Origin: Arthrobacter sp. AQ5-06
GTDB lineage: Bacteria; Actinomycetota; Actinomycetes; Actinomycetales; Micrococcaceae
Direction: 5' to 3'
Assembly: GCF_003287955.1 (NCBI RefSeq)
Contig: NZ_QMKP01000010.1
Coordinates: 1 to 64,000, forward strand
Length of the DNA stretch: 64,000 bases
Shown: piece by piece, positions 25,773-34,288 of the stretch
Layout: each line of letters opens with the position of its first letter
Numbering within the stretch: the stretch's first letter is position 1
Position numbers and translations under genes: made by a program
The notes under the pieces: model-generated
The model's database searches: none
What the model was told of the DNA's origin: nothing
Seen by the model: the letters and a program-made list of their open reading frames with translations, nothing else

Positions 25773-26501
25773 TTACGACGACGAGCTGGTGGAGATTCGG
25801 TGAAGCCATTCGAGGAACAGTTTGAGTTCCGAGCTTGAGAGCTGGTCAGAGTGCGATGCCTGAAGCGCGGCGTTCAGGGCAATCGCCGCCACCACCACCG
25901 AGGACTTGCCGGAGTCTTCCGGGGCGGCCCCTTCGGCTTGTGCCGCAGACACCGCAAAGATCATGGCGTCCCGGGTCATGGTGGACAGTTCGAGGTTACG
26001 TTCGGTAGCGGGTTCCGCGATCAGCATCAGGGTCACACCCACGTTGGCGGCCAGGATGGACCTGGCTGCTTCCCGTGGCTGGACATCCAGCTGGCCCGCC
26101 ATTGCGGCCTTGTTCAACATCTCCTCCATCAGCGCCTCGGCATCGGCGACGATGGCGGGGCGGCTTTCCGGGCGGATATTGCCGAACATCACCAGGTACA
26201 GCTCCGGCTGGTTGAGGCCGAACTGGACGTGGTTGTCCCACATCCGCCGGATATCCTCCAGCGGATGTCCGGACGGGGCGAAATCCCTCTCGCCCGCAAC
26301 ATACTCTTCAAATCCCGCGGTGACGACGGCGTCAAAAAGGCCTTCCTTGTCACCGAAGTGGTGGTACAGCGTGGGCGCCGTGACGCCCGCCAGCTGCGTG
26401 ATCTGGCGGGTGGACACCGGTGAGCCCGCAGATTTTGCCAGCAATTCGGCCGCCGCACGCAGAAGTCGCATTTTGGGGGGAAGCTGGCCATCCAAACTCA
26501 T
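25773..26501 (-). CDS. TetR family regulator heading the mannitol PTS operon
   Basis: The 242-residue protein has a TetR HTH at residues 10-60 (LLRAAAELLAKSAGSPVSTRQI, then LAGVTAPTLYHHFGDKEGLF). The C-terminal domain includes a WDNHVQFGLNQPELYLVMFG segment typical of TetR_C-type ligand domains. It lies 49 bases upstream of mtlA on the same strand and diverges from ptsI. A perfect palindrome sits just upstream of its start, so it probably represses itself, mtlAD and ptsI together. Mannitol operons elsewhere usually use PRD-type MtlR or DeoR/LacI-type regulators. Confidence 0.85.
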   Translation of the reverse strand: MSLDGQLPPKMRLLRAAAELLAKSAGSPVSTRQITQLAGVTAPTLYHHFGDKEGLFDAVVTAGFEEYVAGERDFAPSGHPLEDIRRMWDNHVQFGLNQPELYLVMFGNIRPESRPAIVADAEALMEEMLNKAAMAGQLDVQPREAARSILAANVGVTLMLIAEPATERNLELSTMTRDAMIFAVSAAQAEGAAPEDSGKSSVVVAAIALNAALQASHSDQLSSSELKLFLEWLHRISTSSSS

Positions 26502-26519
26502 AACCGCTACCCTATCACC

Positions 26520-26534
26520 TATAGCATTGCTATA
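26520..26534. promoter_or_regulatory. Palindrome TATAGCA-T-TGCTATA in the PTS divergent promoter
   Basis: This exact 7-1-7 inverted repeat lies 19 bases upstream of the TetR start and about 127 bases from ptsI. Size and symmetry fit a TetR dimer site, and it overlaps A+T-rich promoter-like sequence (CTATATGAACT). It is the likely control point for the whole locus. Confidence 0.65.
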
Positions 26535-26660
26535 TGAACTGAATCACATACAATTTTTTCAGGCACGTTTCGCGCCCCCAGACGTAGCTGTCACGGCGCC
26601 CCCGGCATGGAGCCGGGAACCTTGGCGGGCCTGGCTACCGGCAGAGAATGAGGACCTTCA

Positions 26661-28346
26661 GTGCAGAACTTCCCAGGAGTTGGCGTCAGCCCGGGCCGCA
26701 TCATCGGCACCATCAAGCAAATGCCCAAACCGATCAGCGAACCCCCGGCAGGCGAACAGCTGAGCGGGGAGACGTCCGCCGAGGAAGCAACCGCCGCCCT
26801 TAAGGCAGCGGCCGGCGCCGTTCATGACGAACTCAAGGCCCGGGCGGAATCAGCCAGCGGCGACGGCAAGGCGGTCCTGGAGGCCACCGCGCTGATGGCC
26901 AAGGACACCATGCTCCTGAAGGGCGCCGGCAAACTGATCGCCCGCGGCACCTCCGCGCAGCGCGCCATTTGGGAGGCAGGCGCCTCGGTAGCCGAAATGC
27001 TGCACAACCTCGGCGGCTACATGGCTGAACGCGCGACAGACGTCCTCGATGTCCGCGCCCGCATCGTGGCTGAGCTTCGGGGCGTTCCCGCCCCGGGCAT
27101 CCCCTCCTCCGGCACGCCGTTCATCCTGGTTGCCGAGGACCTGGCGCCGGCCGACACCGCCACCCTGGACCCCGAAAAGGTACTGGCCCTGGTCACCGCC
27201 GGCGGCGGACCGCAGTCCCACACCGCAATCATCGCCCGCTCCCTCGGCCTGCCGGCCGTCGTGGCGGCAGCAGGCGTGGACGCACTGGCCGACGGCACCG
27301 AGGTGTTCGTCGACGGCGCCGCCGGCTCCATCTCGGTGGATCCGGATGACGCGCAGCGCGCTGCCGCCGAAGCATGGGCAACCAATGCGTCCTTGCTGGC
27401 CGTATTTGACGGCAACGGCACGACGGCGGATGGGCACCTCGTGCCGCTCCTCGCCAATGTGGGCGGCGGCAAAAATGCCGTGGCTGCTGCCGGCCTCAAC
27501 GCACAGGGCGTGGGGCTGTTCCGCACGGAATTCTGCTTCCTGGAACGCGATACCGAACCCTCCGTGGAGGAGCAGGCAGCCGCTTACAAGAGCGTGTTTG
27601 ACGCGTTCCCCGGCAAGAAAGTGGTGCTGCGAACGCTCGATGCCGGTGCCGACAAGCCGCTGCCGTTCCTGACCGATGCCACCGAACCCAACCCGGCCCT
27701 CGGCGTCCGCGGCTACCGCACCGACTTCACCACCCCGGGCGTTCTGGAGCGCCAGCTGCAGGCGATCGCCCTCGCCGAGAAGGACTCGGAGGCTGACGTC
27801 TGGGTCATGGCCCCGATGATTTCCACCGCGGAGGAAGCAGCCCATTTTGCCTCGATGTGCACCGCTGCCGGAATCACCAACCCGGGCGTGATGGTGGAGG
27901 TGCCGTCCGCGGCACTGACGGCCGAATCCATCCTGCGCGAGGTGGGATTCGCGAGCCTGGGCACGAACGACCTCACCCAGTACGCCATGGCTGCCGACCG
28001 CCAGCTGGGCCCCCTGGCCAACCTCAACACCCCGTGGCAGCCTGCCGTGCTGCGCCTGGTGGGATTGACAGTGGAAGGCTCCCGCGCGGAAGGCCACAAC
28101 AAACCCGTGGGCGTCTGCGGTGAGGCCGCCGCTGACCCGGCCCTCGCCGTCGTACTTACCGGGCTGGGCGTCAACACGCTGTCCATGACCGCGCGGTCCC
28201 TGGCCGCCGTGGCCGCGGTACTGAAGACCGTCACGCTGGCCGAGGCGCAGCAGCTGGCCAAACTGGCCCTCTCCGCGCCCAGCGCCACCGAGGCCAAGGC
28301 CTGGGTGCGGGAAAAACTACCCGCCCTCGAAGAACTCGGCCTCTGA
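26661..28346 (+). CDS. ptsI: PTS enzyme I (phosphoenolpyruvate-protein phosphotransferase)
   Basis: The 561-residue protein has an N-terminal phosphohistidine domain with active His near 187 in GGGPQSHTAIIAR. The C-terminal PEP-binding barrel includes GVGLFRTEFCFLERD, ALGVRGYR and the PEP-site GTNDLTQYAMAADR, and the C-terminal cysteine appears in VGVCGEAAADP. It transfers phosphate from PEP to HPr. GTG 26661 is used because the protein begins exactly at QNFPGVGVSPG. ptsH follows after 65 bases. Confidence 0.96.
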   Translation: MQNFPGVGVSPGRIIGTIKQMPKPISEPPAGEQLSGETSAEEATAALKAAAGAVHDELKARAESASGDGKAVLEATALMAKDTMLLKGAGKLIARGTSAQRAIWEAGASVAEMLHNLGGYMAERATDVLDVRARIVAELRGVPAPGIPSSGTPFILVAEDLAPADTATLDPEKVLALVTAGGGPQSHTAIIARSLGLPAVVAAAGVDALADGTEVFVDGAAGSISVDPDDAQRAAAEAWATNASLLAVFDGNGTTADGHLVPLLANVGGGKNAVAAAGLNAQGVGLFRTEFCFLERDTEPSVEEQAAAYKSVFDAFPGKKVVLRTLDAGADKPLPFLTDATEPNPALGVRGYRTDFTTPGVLERQLQAIALAEKDSEADVWVMAPMISTAEEAAHFASMCTAAGITNPGVMVEVPSAALTAESILREVGFASLGTNDLTQYAMAADRQLGPLANLNTPWQPAVLRLVGLTVEGSRAEGHNKPVGVCGEAAADPALAVVLTGLGVNTLSMTARSLAAVAAVLKTVTLAEAQQLAKLALSAPSATEAKAWVREKLPALEELGL

Positions 28347-28411
28347 CCACACGCCTGCAACCAACCGCCCGCCCCTAGCCAGACACCAAGAAGTACCCAC
28401 CAGGAGGAACC

Positions 28412-28690
28412 ATGCCCGAACGCATCGCCACCATCGCCAGCCGCTCCGGCCTGCACGCGCGCCCCGCCGCCCTGTTTGCGGAAGCCGCCGGAGACGTGGG
28501 AGTAGAGGTCACCATTGCCATGCAGGGCGACCCGGAGGACGATGCACTGGATGCTTCGAGCATTCTGTCGCTGATGACCCTCGGCGCCGCCAAGGGCGAT
28601 GTTGTGGTGCTCCGGGCTGAAGGTGACGGCGCCGACGCGGCACTGGATTCACTGGTCAAGCTCCTGGAAACGGACCTCGACGCCGGATAG
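28412..28690 (+). CDS. ptsH: Phosphocarrier protein HPr
   Basis: The 92-residue protein has phospho-acceptor His15 in RSGLHARPA. A DASSILSLMTLGAAKGD stretch follows, where Ser49/Ser50 correspond to the regulatory Ser46 region of Gram-positive HPr. AGGAGGAA precedes the ATG by six bases. Its last 35 bases overlap the 3' end of the opposite-strand hydrolase gene. Confidence 0.96.
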   Translation: MPERIATIASRSGLHARPAALFAEAAGDVGVEVTIAMQGDPEDDALDASSILSLMTLGAAKGDVVVLRAEGDGADAALDSLVKLLETDLDAG

Positions 28691-29441
28691 GGGCCCAGCT
28701 GCTGATCGCGGCGGCCGCCGGTCCCGGGGCGGTGTGCTGGAACACGTGGCCCTGCCCCGGGATCTCGGCCAGGCCGCCTTGGGGTGCCTGGGCGGCCAGC
28801 CGCTGGCACCAGGCACGGCCGGCCACCGGGTCCTTGCTGCCGCGCAGCACCAGCAGCGGCTGGCTGACTCCGCGGATCCTGGCCTCAAGGGGATAGTGCA
28901 TCATCACGGGCAGCTCGGTGAGGTACCAGCGTGGGCCTGCCCGGAAATAGTCCGCGAAGACGATGGCATTCGCGGACGGGCTCTCGCTGAACAGGGCGTC
29001 GCGGGTCAACGCCAGCGCCTGCCGCGCAACCGACCTGCGGCGGGGGTCCACCACGGGACCCATCAGCACCACGCCCTCCAAGAGCTCCGGCTCCTGCAGG
29101 GCGAGTTCAACGGCATGCTGGGTTCCCATGGAATGCCCGATCACCACGCAGGACGTCACGCCGGCTTCGTAAAGCGCTGCCCGCACGAAGGCCGCGTATT
29201 CACCCACCGGTACCTGGCGCCGGGGCTTGGGCGCATCACCAAAACCCGGGAGGTCAAAGGAGTAGACGTCGGCTGCGAGGGCCAGCTCCCGGTGCAGCCG
29301 CGTGAAGTAACGGTGGGAGACGCCGATCCCGTGGAGCAGGACATACGTCCGTCGCTGAACATCGCCTGCTGGCGCCACGGAGCGGTACAGCCTGCCCGCC
29401 AGCCCGCCGGATTCAACGTCCTCGCCATCACTGAGCTTCAC
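28656..29441 (-). CDS. Alpha/beta hydrolase
   Basis: The 261-residue cytoplasmic hydrolase has oxyanion motif LLHGIGVSHRYF, nucleophile elbow GHSMG (Ser near residue 104) and late His in GQGHVFQHT; the acid is probably the Asp in RGSKDPVAG. No substrate is evident. The C-terminal tail overlaps ptsH by 35 bases, so its transcript is antisense to the ptsH end. It diverges from the small HTH gene. Confidence 0.9.
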   Translation of the reverse strand: MKLSDGEDVESGGLAGRLYRSVAPAGDVQRRTYVLLHGIGVSHRYFTRLHRELALAADVYSFDLPGFGDAPKPRRQVPVGEYAAFVRAALYEAGVTSCVVIGHSMGTQHAVELALQEPELLEGVVLMGPVVDPRRRSVARQALALTRDALFSESPSANAIVFADYFRAGPRWYLTELPVMMHYPLEARIRGVSQPLLVLRGSKDPVAGRAWCQRLAAQAPQGGLAEIPGQGHVFQHTAPGPAAAAISSWAPIRRRGPFPGA

Positions 29442-29490
29442 CCCGCGAGCTTACCGCCACCGCCCGAAGGTAGGGCGCTAGGCTGTTGGC

Positions 29491-29886
29491 ATGGCACTGA
29501 TAGCTCCCAGAATGGCGGCCGCGCTTCCGCCCGAGGATGCAGGGAAACTTCAACGTGCACTGGCGGGCGGCAACGACATTACGGTTTTTGTGGACGGCAC
29601 CGTCCACCGCCTGACGCCCCAGGCGAGGGACGCCGTCGTGGATCTCCTCAGCCGGTTCGGCCGCGGCGAAGCGGTGACCGTCAGCAGTGTGGAGGAAATG
29701 CTCACCACCTCCCAGGCCGCCGACCTCGCCGGGATTTCCCACACTTACCTGCGCAACATGACCGATCGCGGCGAGATTCCGGTGGAGTACCGAGGCACGC
29801 ACCGCCGGATCAGGCTGGCGGCCGTCATGGCGTGGCTGGACCGGCAGAAGAAGCTGGATCAGCAAGAGAAGCCAGCGCAGGCCTAG
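29491..29886 (+). CDS. Excisionase-type HTH protein, antitoxin-like
   Basis: The 131-residue protein's C-terminal half carries a MerR/Xis-like winged HTH: SQAADLAGISHTYLRNMTDRG, then EYRGTHRRIRLAAVMAWLDRQK (HTH_17 pattern). The N-terminal half (GNDITVFVDGTVHRLTPQARDAVVDLL) resembles the proteins that in many actinobacteria precede a PIN-domain toxin. Here the next gene is on the other strand, so no toxin partner exists in place. It is either an orphan antitoxin-like regulator or a stand-alone DNA-binding protein. Confidence 0.72.
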   Translation: MALIAPRMAAALPPEDAGKLQRALAGGNDITVFVDGTVHRLTPQARDAVVDLLSRFGRGEAVTVSSVEEMLTTSQAADLAGISHTYLRNMTDRGEIPVEYRGTHRRIRLAAVMAWLDRQKKLDQQEKPAQA

Positions 29887-29898
29887 CTCCGGCGTGGG

Positions 29899-31116
29899 CT
29901 AGATCCGAGGGCGCGCCGCCCAGCGCCGCATTTTCAGTGCCGCATGAAGTTCCAGCCGGGACATCCCCTTCAGCGGGTCCACACTTAGGAGCTGCCGGAT
30001 GCGGCCCAACCGGTTGTAGATGCTGCTGCGGTGCAGGTGGAGTTTGGTGGCCACGTCCTGGACTGAGCCGTCGTTGTCATAGATGAGCTCAAGTACGGGG
30101 AGAAGCTCATCGTTGCGGTCATGGTCCTCCAGCATCCGCACATAAACGGACCCGGAGTCAGCCCAGGCGCCGGCTCCCCCGCCCGCCGATGCGAGCAGCT
30201 GGTACACCCCGGTGGCGCGGCAGTCCACCAGTTCGCCGAGCTGCGGGTCCACGGCCGCCGCCTGCGCCGCCAGCCGGGACTGCCGGTATGCCTCGGCAAG
30301 CTCGCGTGGCTTGGCAAAACCCTCGCTGATGCCCAGGATGATGCGGTGCACCGGCCGGCCCGAACGTTTGGCCAGCTCCAGCTGGTAGTGGACCAGGACC
30401 TGCGCATGGTTGGCCCGGCCCACCGACTCACGGAACAGCACCACCGAATGGGTTTCCGTGCCTGCGCTGAACAGCGCCACATCCACTCCCACCGTGGCCT
30501 GCAGGGCGGCTGACCGGTGGATCAACGTGGAGGCGATCGGGTCCGGGCCGCCGGCCCAGCCATCGGCGTCGAGCACTGTGACCATCTGCCACGGCCCCCT
30601 GCCCTGGATTTCCTTCCAGCCCGCCACTGCCGCCACCGCGTTGGCCTCGCCGGAACAGGCGGCCAGGAACTCGCGTTCGCGGCTCCGCCTGAACTCGGAC
30701 TCGGCGGTGTTGGAGTCCAGCAGCAGGCCGGAAAGCAGCTCGATCTCCGGGGTCACGTCCGGCAACTGGGAAAGGATCGCCGCCGGATTTTCCTCAACCA
30801 AGTCCTGCTGCACCCAGAGGTAGCCGACGCGGAAACCGCGCACCATCAACGGAACACACACCCGGCCAAGCATCCCAAGCTCCTGATTCGCGGGAATCGC
30901 TACCGGGCGGACCGCCGTGGCGATACCGTGGGACAGCTGCCAGGCGCTGACATCGGCCGGGACCCGCTTGCTCAACAGGAAATTCACCCGGACCCGGTCC
31001 GCATGGGACTGGTTGGAGCTGTAAGCGAGCAGCAGGCCGTCCAGGTCCTCCAGCGATAGTCCCCGCCCAAGCTTCTGCGCCACCTGCTCCACCAGTTGTT
31101 CCACGTCCTGCTGCAT
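29899..31116 (-). CDS. PucR/CdaR family regulator, probable activator of ald
   Basis: This is a 405-residue protein. The C-terminal HTH_30 reads NDGSVQDVATKLHLHRSSIYNRLGRI and ends SRLELHAALKMRR, the PucR signature. The central GGDEF-like/CdaR segment includes RIILGISEGFAKPRELAEAYRQS. The N-terminus looks like a ligand-sensing domain. It diverges from alanine dehydrogenase, the arrangement of adeR-ald in Bacillus, where the PucR-type AdeR activates ald in response to alanine. By analogy it should control the neighbouring gene. Confidence 0.9.
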   Translation of the reverse strand: MQQDVEQLVEQVAQKLGRGLSLEDLDGLLLAYSSNQSHADRVRVNFLLSKRVPADVSAWQLSHGIATAVRPVAIPANQELGMLGRVCVPLMVRGFRVGYLWVQQDLVEENPAAILSQLPDVTPEIELLSGLLLDSNTAESEFRRSREREFLAACSGEANAVAAVAGWKEIQGRGPWQMVTVLDADGWAGGPDPIASTLIHRSAALQATVGVDVALFSAGTETHSVVLFRESVGRANHAQVLVHYQLELAKRSGRPVHRIILGISEGFAKPRELAEAYRQSRLAAQAAAVDPQLGELVDCRATGVYQLLASAGGGAGAWADSGSVYVRMLEDHDRNDELLPVLELIYDNDGSVQDVATKLHLHRSSIYNRLGRIRQLLSVDPLKGMSRLELHAALKMRRWAARPRI

Positions 31117-31349
31117 GGGGTAACACTACTGCTCCGGCAGGCATCCGGGCGAACGAACAGCAGGCGACACCTGACGCCCTCACGCTGAACATTTGTCGAT
31201 CCATGAAACCAGAAGTTCCCGGAATGAAGCGGAGGTCGCTTGCCCCGGTTCTCGCCCTCCTGTCAGCTGGGTCACAAGCGGATTTATTCTGGAATCACCA
31301 CTTCCCCGCAATGCAAGGGCCTATCCGGCCCGAGAGTATGGAGCCACAA

Positions 31350-32468
31350 ATGATCATCGGTGTCCCCAAAGAGATCAAGAACAACGAATTCCGCGTAGCC
31401 ATCACCGCCGCCGGCGTTCATGAGTTCCGCACCCACGGCCACTCGGTCCTGGTGGAGCGCGGAGCGGGCCTGGGCTCCGGAATCACGGATGAGGAATACT
31501 CGATCGCCGGTGCCGAGATCGTGGCCGAGGCCGACGACGTCTGGGCACGCGCTGACATGGTGATGAAGGTCAAGGAACCCATCAAGGCGGAGTACCACCG
31601 CTTCCGCAAGGGCCTGATCCTCTTCACCTACCTGCACCTGGCAGCCGAGCCTGAACTGACCCACGCGCTCATCAACTCGGGCGTCACGGCCATCGCCTAC
31701 GAAACCGTGCAGGAGGGCCGCACGCTTCCCCTTCTGGCCCCGATGTCCGAGGTGGCCGGCCGCCTCTCCGTCCAGGTGGGCGCTGCCTCGCTGATGGCAC
31801 CGGCCGGCGGCAAGGGTGTGCTGCTCGGCGGCGTACCGGGTGTCCGCCCGGCCAAGGTTGTGGTGCTGGGCGCCGGCGTTGCCGGAACCAACGCGGCCGC
31901 CATGGCGCTGGGACTCGGTGCCGACGTCACCATCCTGGACATCAACATCAACCGCCTCCGCGAACTGGACGCCCAGTACCAGGGCCGCCTGAAGACCGTG
32001 GCGTCCAACAGCTACGAGATCGAGAAGTCGGTCATCGACGCGGATCTGGTAATCGGCTCCGTGCTGATCCCGGGCGCCAAGGCTCCCAAGCTGGTCACCA
32101 ATGACCTGGTGTCCCGCATGAAGCCGGGCTCGGTCCTGGTGGACATCGCCGTGGACCAGGGCGGCTGCTTCGAGGACACCCGTCCCACCACGCACCAGGA
32201 ACCCACGTACAAGGTCCACAACACCATCTTCTACTGCGTGGCCAACATGCCGGGTGCCGTTCCCAACACCTCCACCTACGCGCTGACCAACGTCACCCTG
32301 CGCTACGGTGTGGCGCTGGCCAACCTGGGCGTCAAGGCTGCCTTCGACCGCGACCCCGCCCTCGCTGCCGGCCTCAACATCGCCGACGGCAAGGTTGCCC
32401 ACAAGTCCGTGTCCGAGGCACACGCTCTGCCGCTCGTTGCTGACTGGCACGAGCTGGTTTCCGCATAG
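31350..32468 (+). CDS. ald: Alanine dehydrogenase
   Basis: The 372-residue NAD-dependent enzyme interconverts L-alanine and pyruvate plus ammonia. The family start MIIGVPKEIKNNEFRVA, the catalytic Lys region VKVKEPIKAEY (MKVKEP), HLAAEPELT and Rossmann motif VVLGAGVAGTNAAAMALG are intact; the catalytic Asp lies in VDIAVDQGGC. ATG 31350 was chosen over upstream in-frame ATGs because it begins the conserved sequence and GGAG lies seven bases before it. A CGACGGCGG hairpin ends it. Confidence 0.96.
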   Translation: MIIGVPKEIKNNEFRVAITAAGVHEFRTHGHSVLVERGAGLGSGITDEEYSIAGAEIVAEADDVWARADMVMKVKEPIKAEYHRFRKGLILFTYLHLAAEPELTHALINSGVTAIAYETVQEGRTLPLLAPMSEVAGRLSVQVGAASLMAPAGGKGVLLGGVPGVRPAKVVVLGAGVAGTNAAAMALGLGADVTILDININRLRELDAQYQGRLKTVASNSYEIEKSVIDADLVIGSVLIPGAKAPKLVTNDLVSRMKPGSVLVDIAVDQGGCFEDTRPTTHQEPTYKVHNTIFYCVANMPGAVPNTSTYALTNVTLRYGVALANLGVKAAFDRDPALAAGLNIADGKVAHKSVSEAHALPLVADWHELVSA

Positions 32469-32490
32469 TCACGAATCAAAATAGGCGAGA

Positions 32491-32539
32491 ACGACGGCGG
32501 GTCCCCGGCTTCCGAGCGAAACCGGGGACCCGCCGTCGT
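32491..32539. terminator. Hairpin between ald and the subtilase gene
   Basis: Arms ACGACGGCGGGTCCCCGG (32491-32508) and its exact complement (32522-32539) pair over 18 bp with a 13-base loop; ACTTTAA follows on the plus strand. It sits between converging genes and can end both. It shares ACGACGGCGG with the other hairpins. Confidence 0.85.
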
Positions 32540-32567
32540 ACTTTAATCGTTGCGCAAGGGCGGCGGG

Positions 32568-34100
32568 TCAGCCGCCGATCGCGCGCAGTGCGTTCACCTG
32601 GCCGTGGCCGTTGAACCCGTTGTAGCCCACACCGCCCTGGCAGGTCTGCGGTGCATCATTATCCGTGGCCGGGAACGGGGCGTACACACTCATGTCCGCC
32701 GGGCAGGCCATCTTGTCGGCGGTGTTATTGACCCGCGACGCCACCGTGCCAGGGGTACTGACTCCCGTGCTCACCACCAGCGCCGCGACACCGGCAACGT
32801 GGGGTCCGGCCATCGAGGTTCCCTGCAGGTAGCAATACTTGGCGCCCGAGTCCAACACCGGACGGGCGCACGGCGCTGCGGATGGCCAGGCGGACAGCAC
32901 GCGTCCGTTAGGGGCGGCCGCCGTCCGCTGCAGGATCGAGTCGCCACCGGGTGCAATCACACTAACGGCGCCGACACCGTAACTGGAGTAGAACGACTTG
33001 ATCAGCTTGTTGCCGTTGGCGCTCACGCCGATCACACCGGGAACTTCCACCGGAACCACGGCGCAGGCGTTGGTGATGTCGCGCGTGACCGGCGTGGTGT
33101 CATCCGGGCTGGTGACGTCCTGGGTGGGATGGGCCAGATCGTCTGACTGGTTGCCGGCCGACGCCACAACTGTGGTGCCGTTTTGCTGGGCGAACTTGAT
33201 GGCCCGGCGCTCGGCTTCCCAAATAGCCCGCTGTCCGGGGTCATTTTTGCAGTTGAAGAGCCAGGGATCGGCAAAATAACTGTTGTTGGTGACCTGGATA
33301 CCGTTCGATCCTGCCCACATGAAGGCGCAGACGACTGCCTCGGGGAAGAAGAATCCGTCATCGTTGCCGGCCTTGATTCCGGCGATCTTAACGTTGGGGG
33401 CAACGCCCACCATTCCTATGCCGTTTTTAGCTGCCGCGATGGTGCCCGCAGTATGGGTCCCGTGGCCGTTGTTATCCATCCACGCCGCCGGGTCCTGGTT
33501 CGGGACGCCGCCAACGCAGGAAACGCTCCTGGAGAAGTCAACGTTCGGGGCAAGATCCGGGTGCGTGTAGTCCAGGCCGGTATCGATGTCACCCACCACA
33601 ACGGAGGAACTTCCACCATTGATGGCGCGGGCTGCCGGAGCCTGGATCTGGTCCATGTCCCACTGAAGAGCGACCAGGTTGTCATTGCCGGGCGCGGGAG
33701 TGCCGGGCTCAATGGCCGCCACAGCCGCACCGGAGTTGTCGTCTTCGACAGCCACGGCGAAGCCCGCTGTGGAAGCGGCCCCCTGAACAGAAGAGTCGGC
33801 TGCGCGCAGGGCCGCATCAAAGCCGCCGCTGTCTGACTTCACGATAGCCACACCGATCTGCGGATAGGCCTGCACAACCGTGCCCCCGGCGGCCTGCACT
33901 GCCTTGATGGACGCACCGGAAACCCCATTGGCCTTGTACAGGACGATGTACGTCTGGGTCCCGGCCTGCGTGGAGGCCTGTGTGCCGGTCTGCGTCGACG
34001 GCACGCCGGCCGATACCGCCGCAGGAGCCGCGGCAGTCGAAAGGCCAATGGCGAGGGCTAATGCCCCGATTGGCGCCACAAACTTGGTGAAGCTTTGCAT
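32568..34100 (-). CDS. Secreted S8 family serine peptidase (subtilase)
   Basis: The 510-residue precursor has a Sec signal peptide (residues 1-31, A-x-A-type cleavage near PAAVSA). An I9-like propeptide follows (YIVLYKANGVSGASIKAVQ). The catalytic domain has Asp173 in VVVGDIDTGLDYTHPDL, His213 in NNGHGTHTAGT, oxyanion Asn317 and Ser429 in GTSMAGPHVAG. ATG 34100 has GGAG eight bases upstream and opens the signal peptide. It is probably an extracellular nutrient-scavenging protease; several Cys pairs suggest disulfides. Confidence 0.94.
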   Translation of the reverse strand: MQSFTKFVAPIGALALAIGLSTAAAPAAVSAGVPSTQTGTQASTQAGTQTYIVLYKANGVSGASIKAVQAAGGTVVQAYPQIGVAIVKSDSGGFDAALRAADSSVQGAASTAGFAVAVEDDNSGAAVAAIEPGTPAPGNDNLVALQWDMDQIQAPAARAINGGSSSVVVGDIDTGLDYTHPDLAPNVDFSRSVSCVGGVPNQDPAAWMDNNGHGTHTAGTIAAAKNGIGMVGVAPNVKIAGIKAGNDDGFFFPEAVVCAFMWAGSNGIQVTNNSYFADPWLFNCKNDPGQRAIWEAERRAIKFAQQNGTTVVASAGNQSDDLAHPTQDVTSPDDTTPVTRDITNACAVVPVEVPGVIGVSANGNKLIKSFYSSYGVGAVSVIAPGGDSILQRTAAAPNGRVLSAWPSAAPCARPVLDSGAKYCYLQGTSMAGPHVAGVAALVVSTGVSTPGTVASRVNNTADKMACPADMSVYAPFPATDNDAPQTCQGGVGYNGFNGHGQVNALRAIGG

Positions 34101-34288
34101 GGTGTTGCTCCATTTCTGCCAGCCTGGGCAACCCGCGATAGCAAGCAGCCCCTGGCAAGGGTCGGTAGTCACGATCCTGACGGCTGTTTACCCAGGATCC
34201 TTCCGGGTACACCAGCCCAACAATCAGGTGTGGCCCGCAACAACAGACCTTAGTGACTCACTTCACAACATTTCAATAGCCAGCGGTT

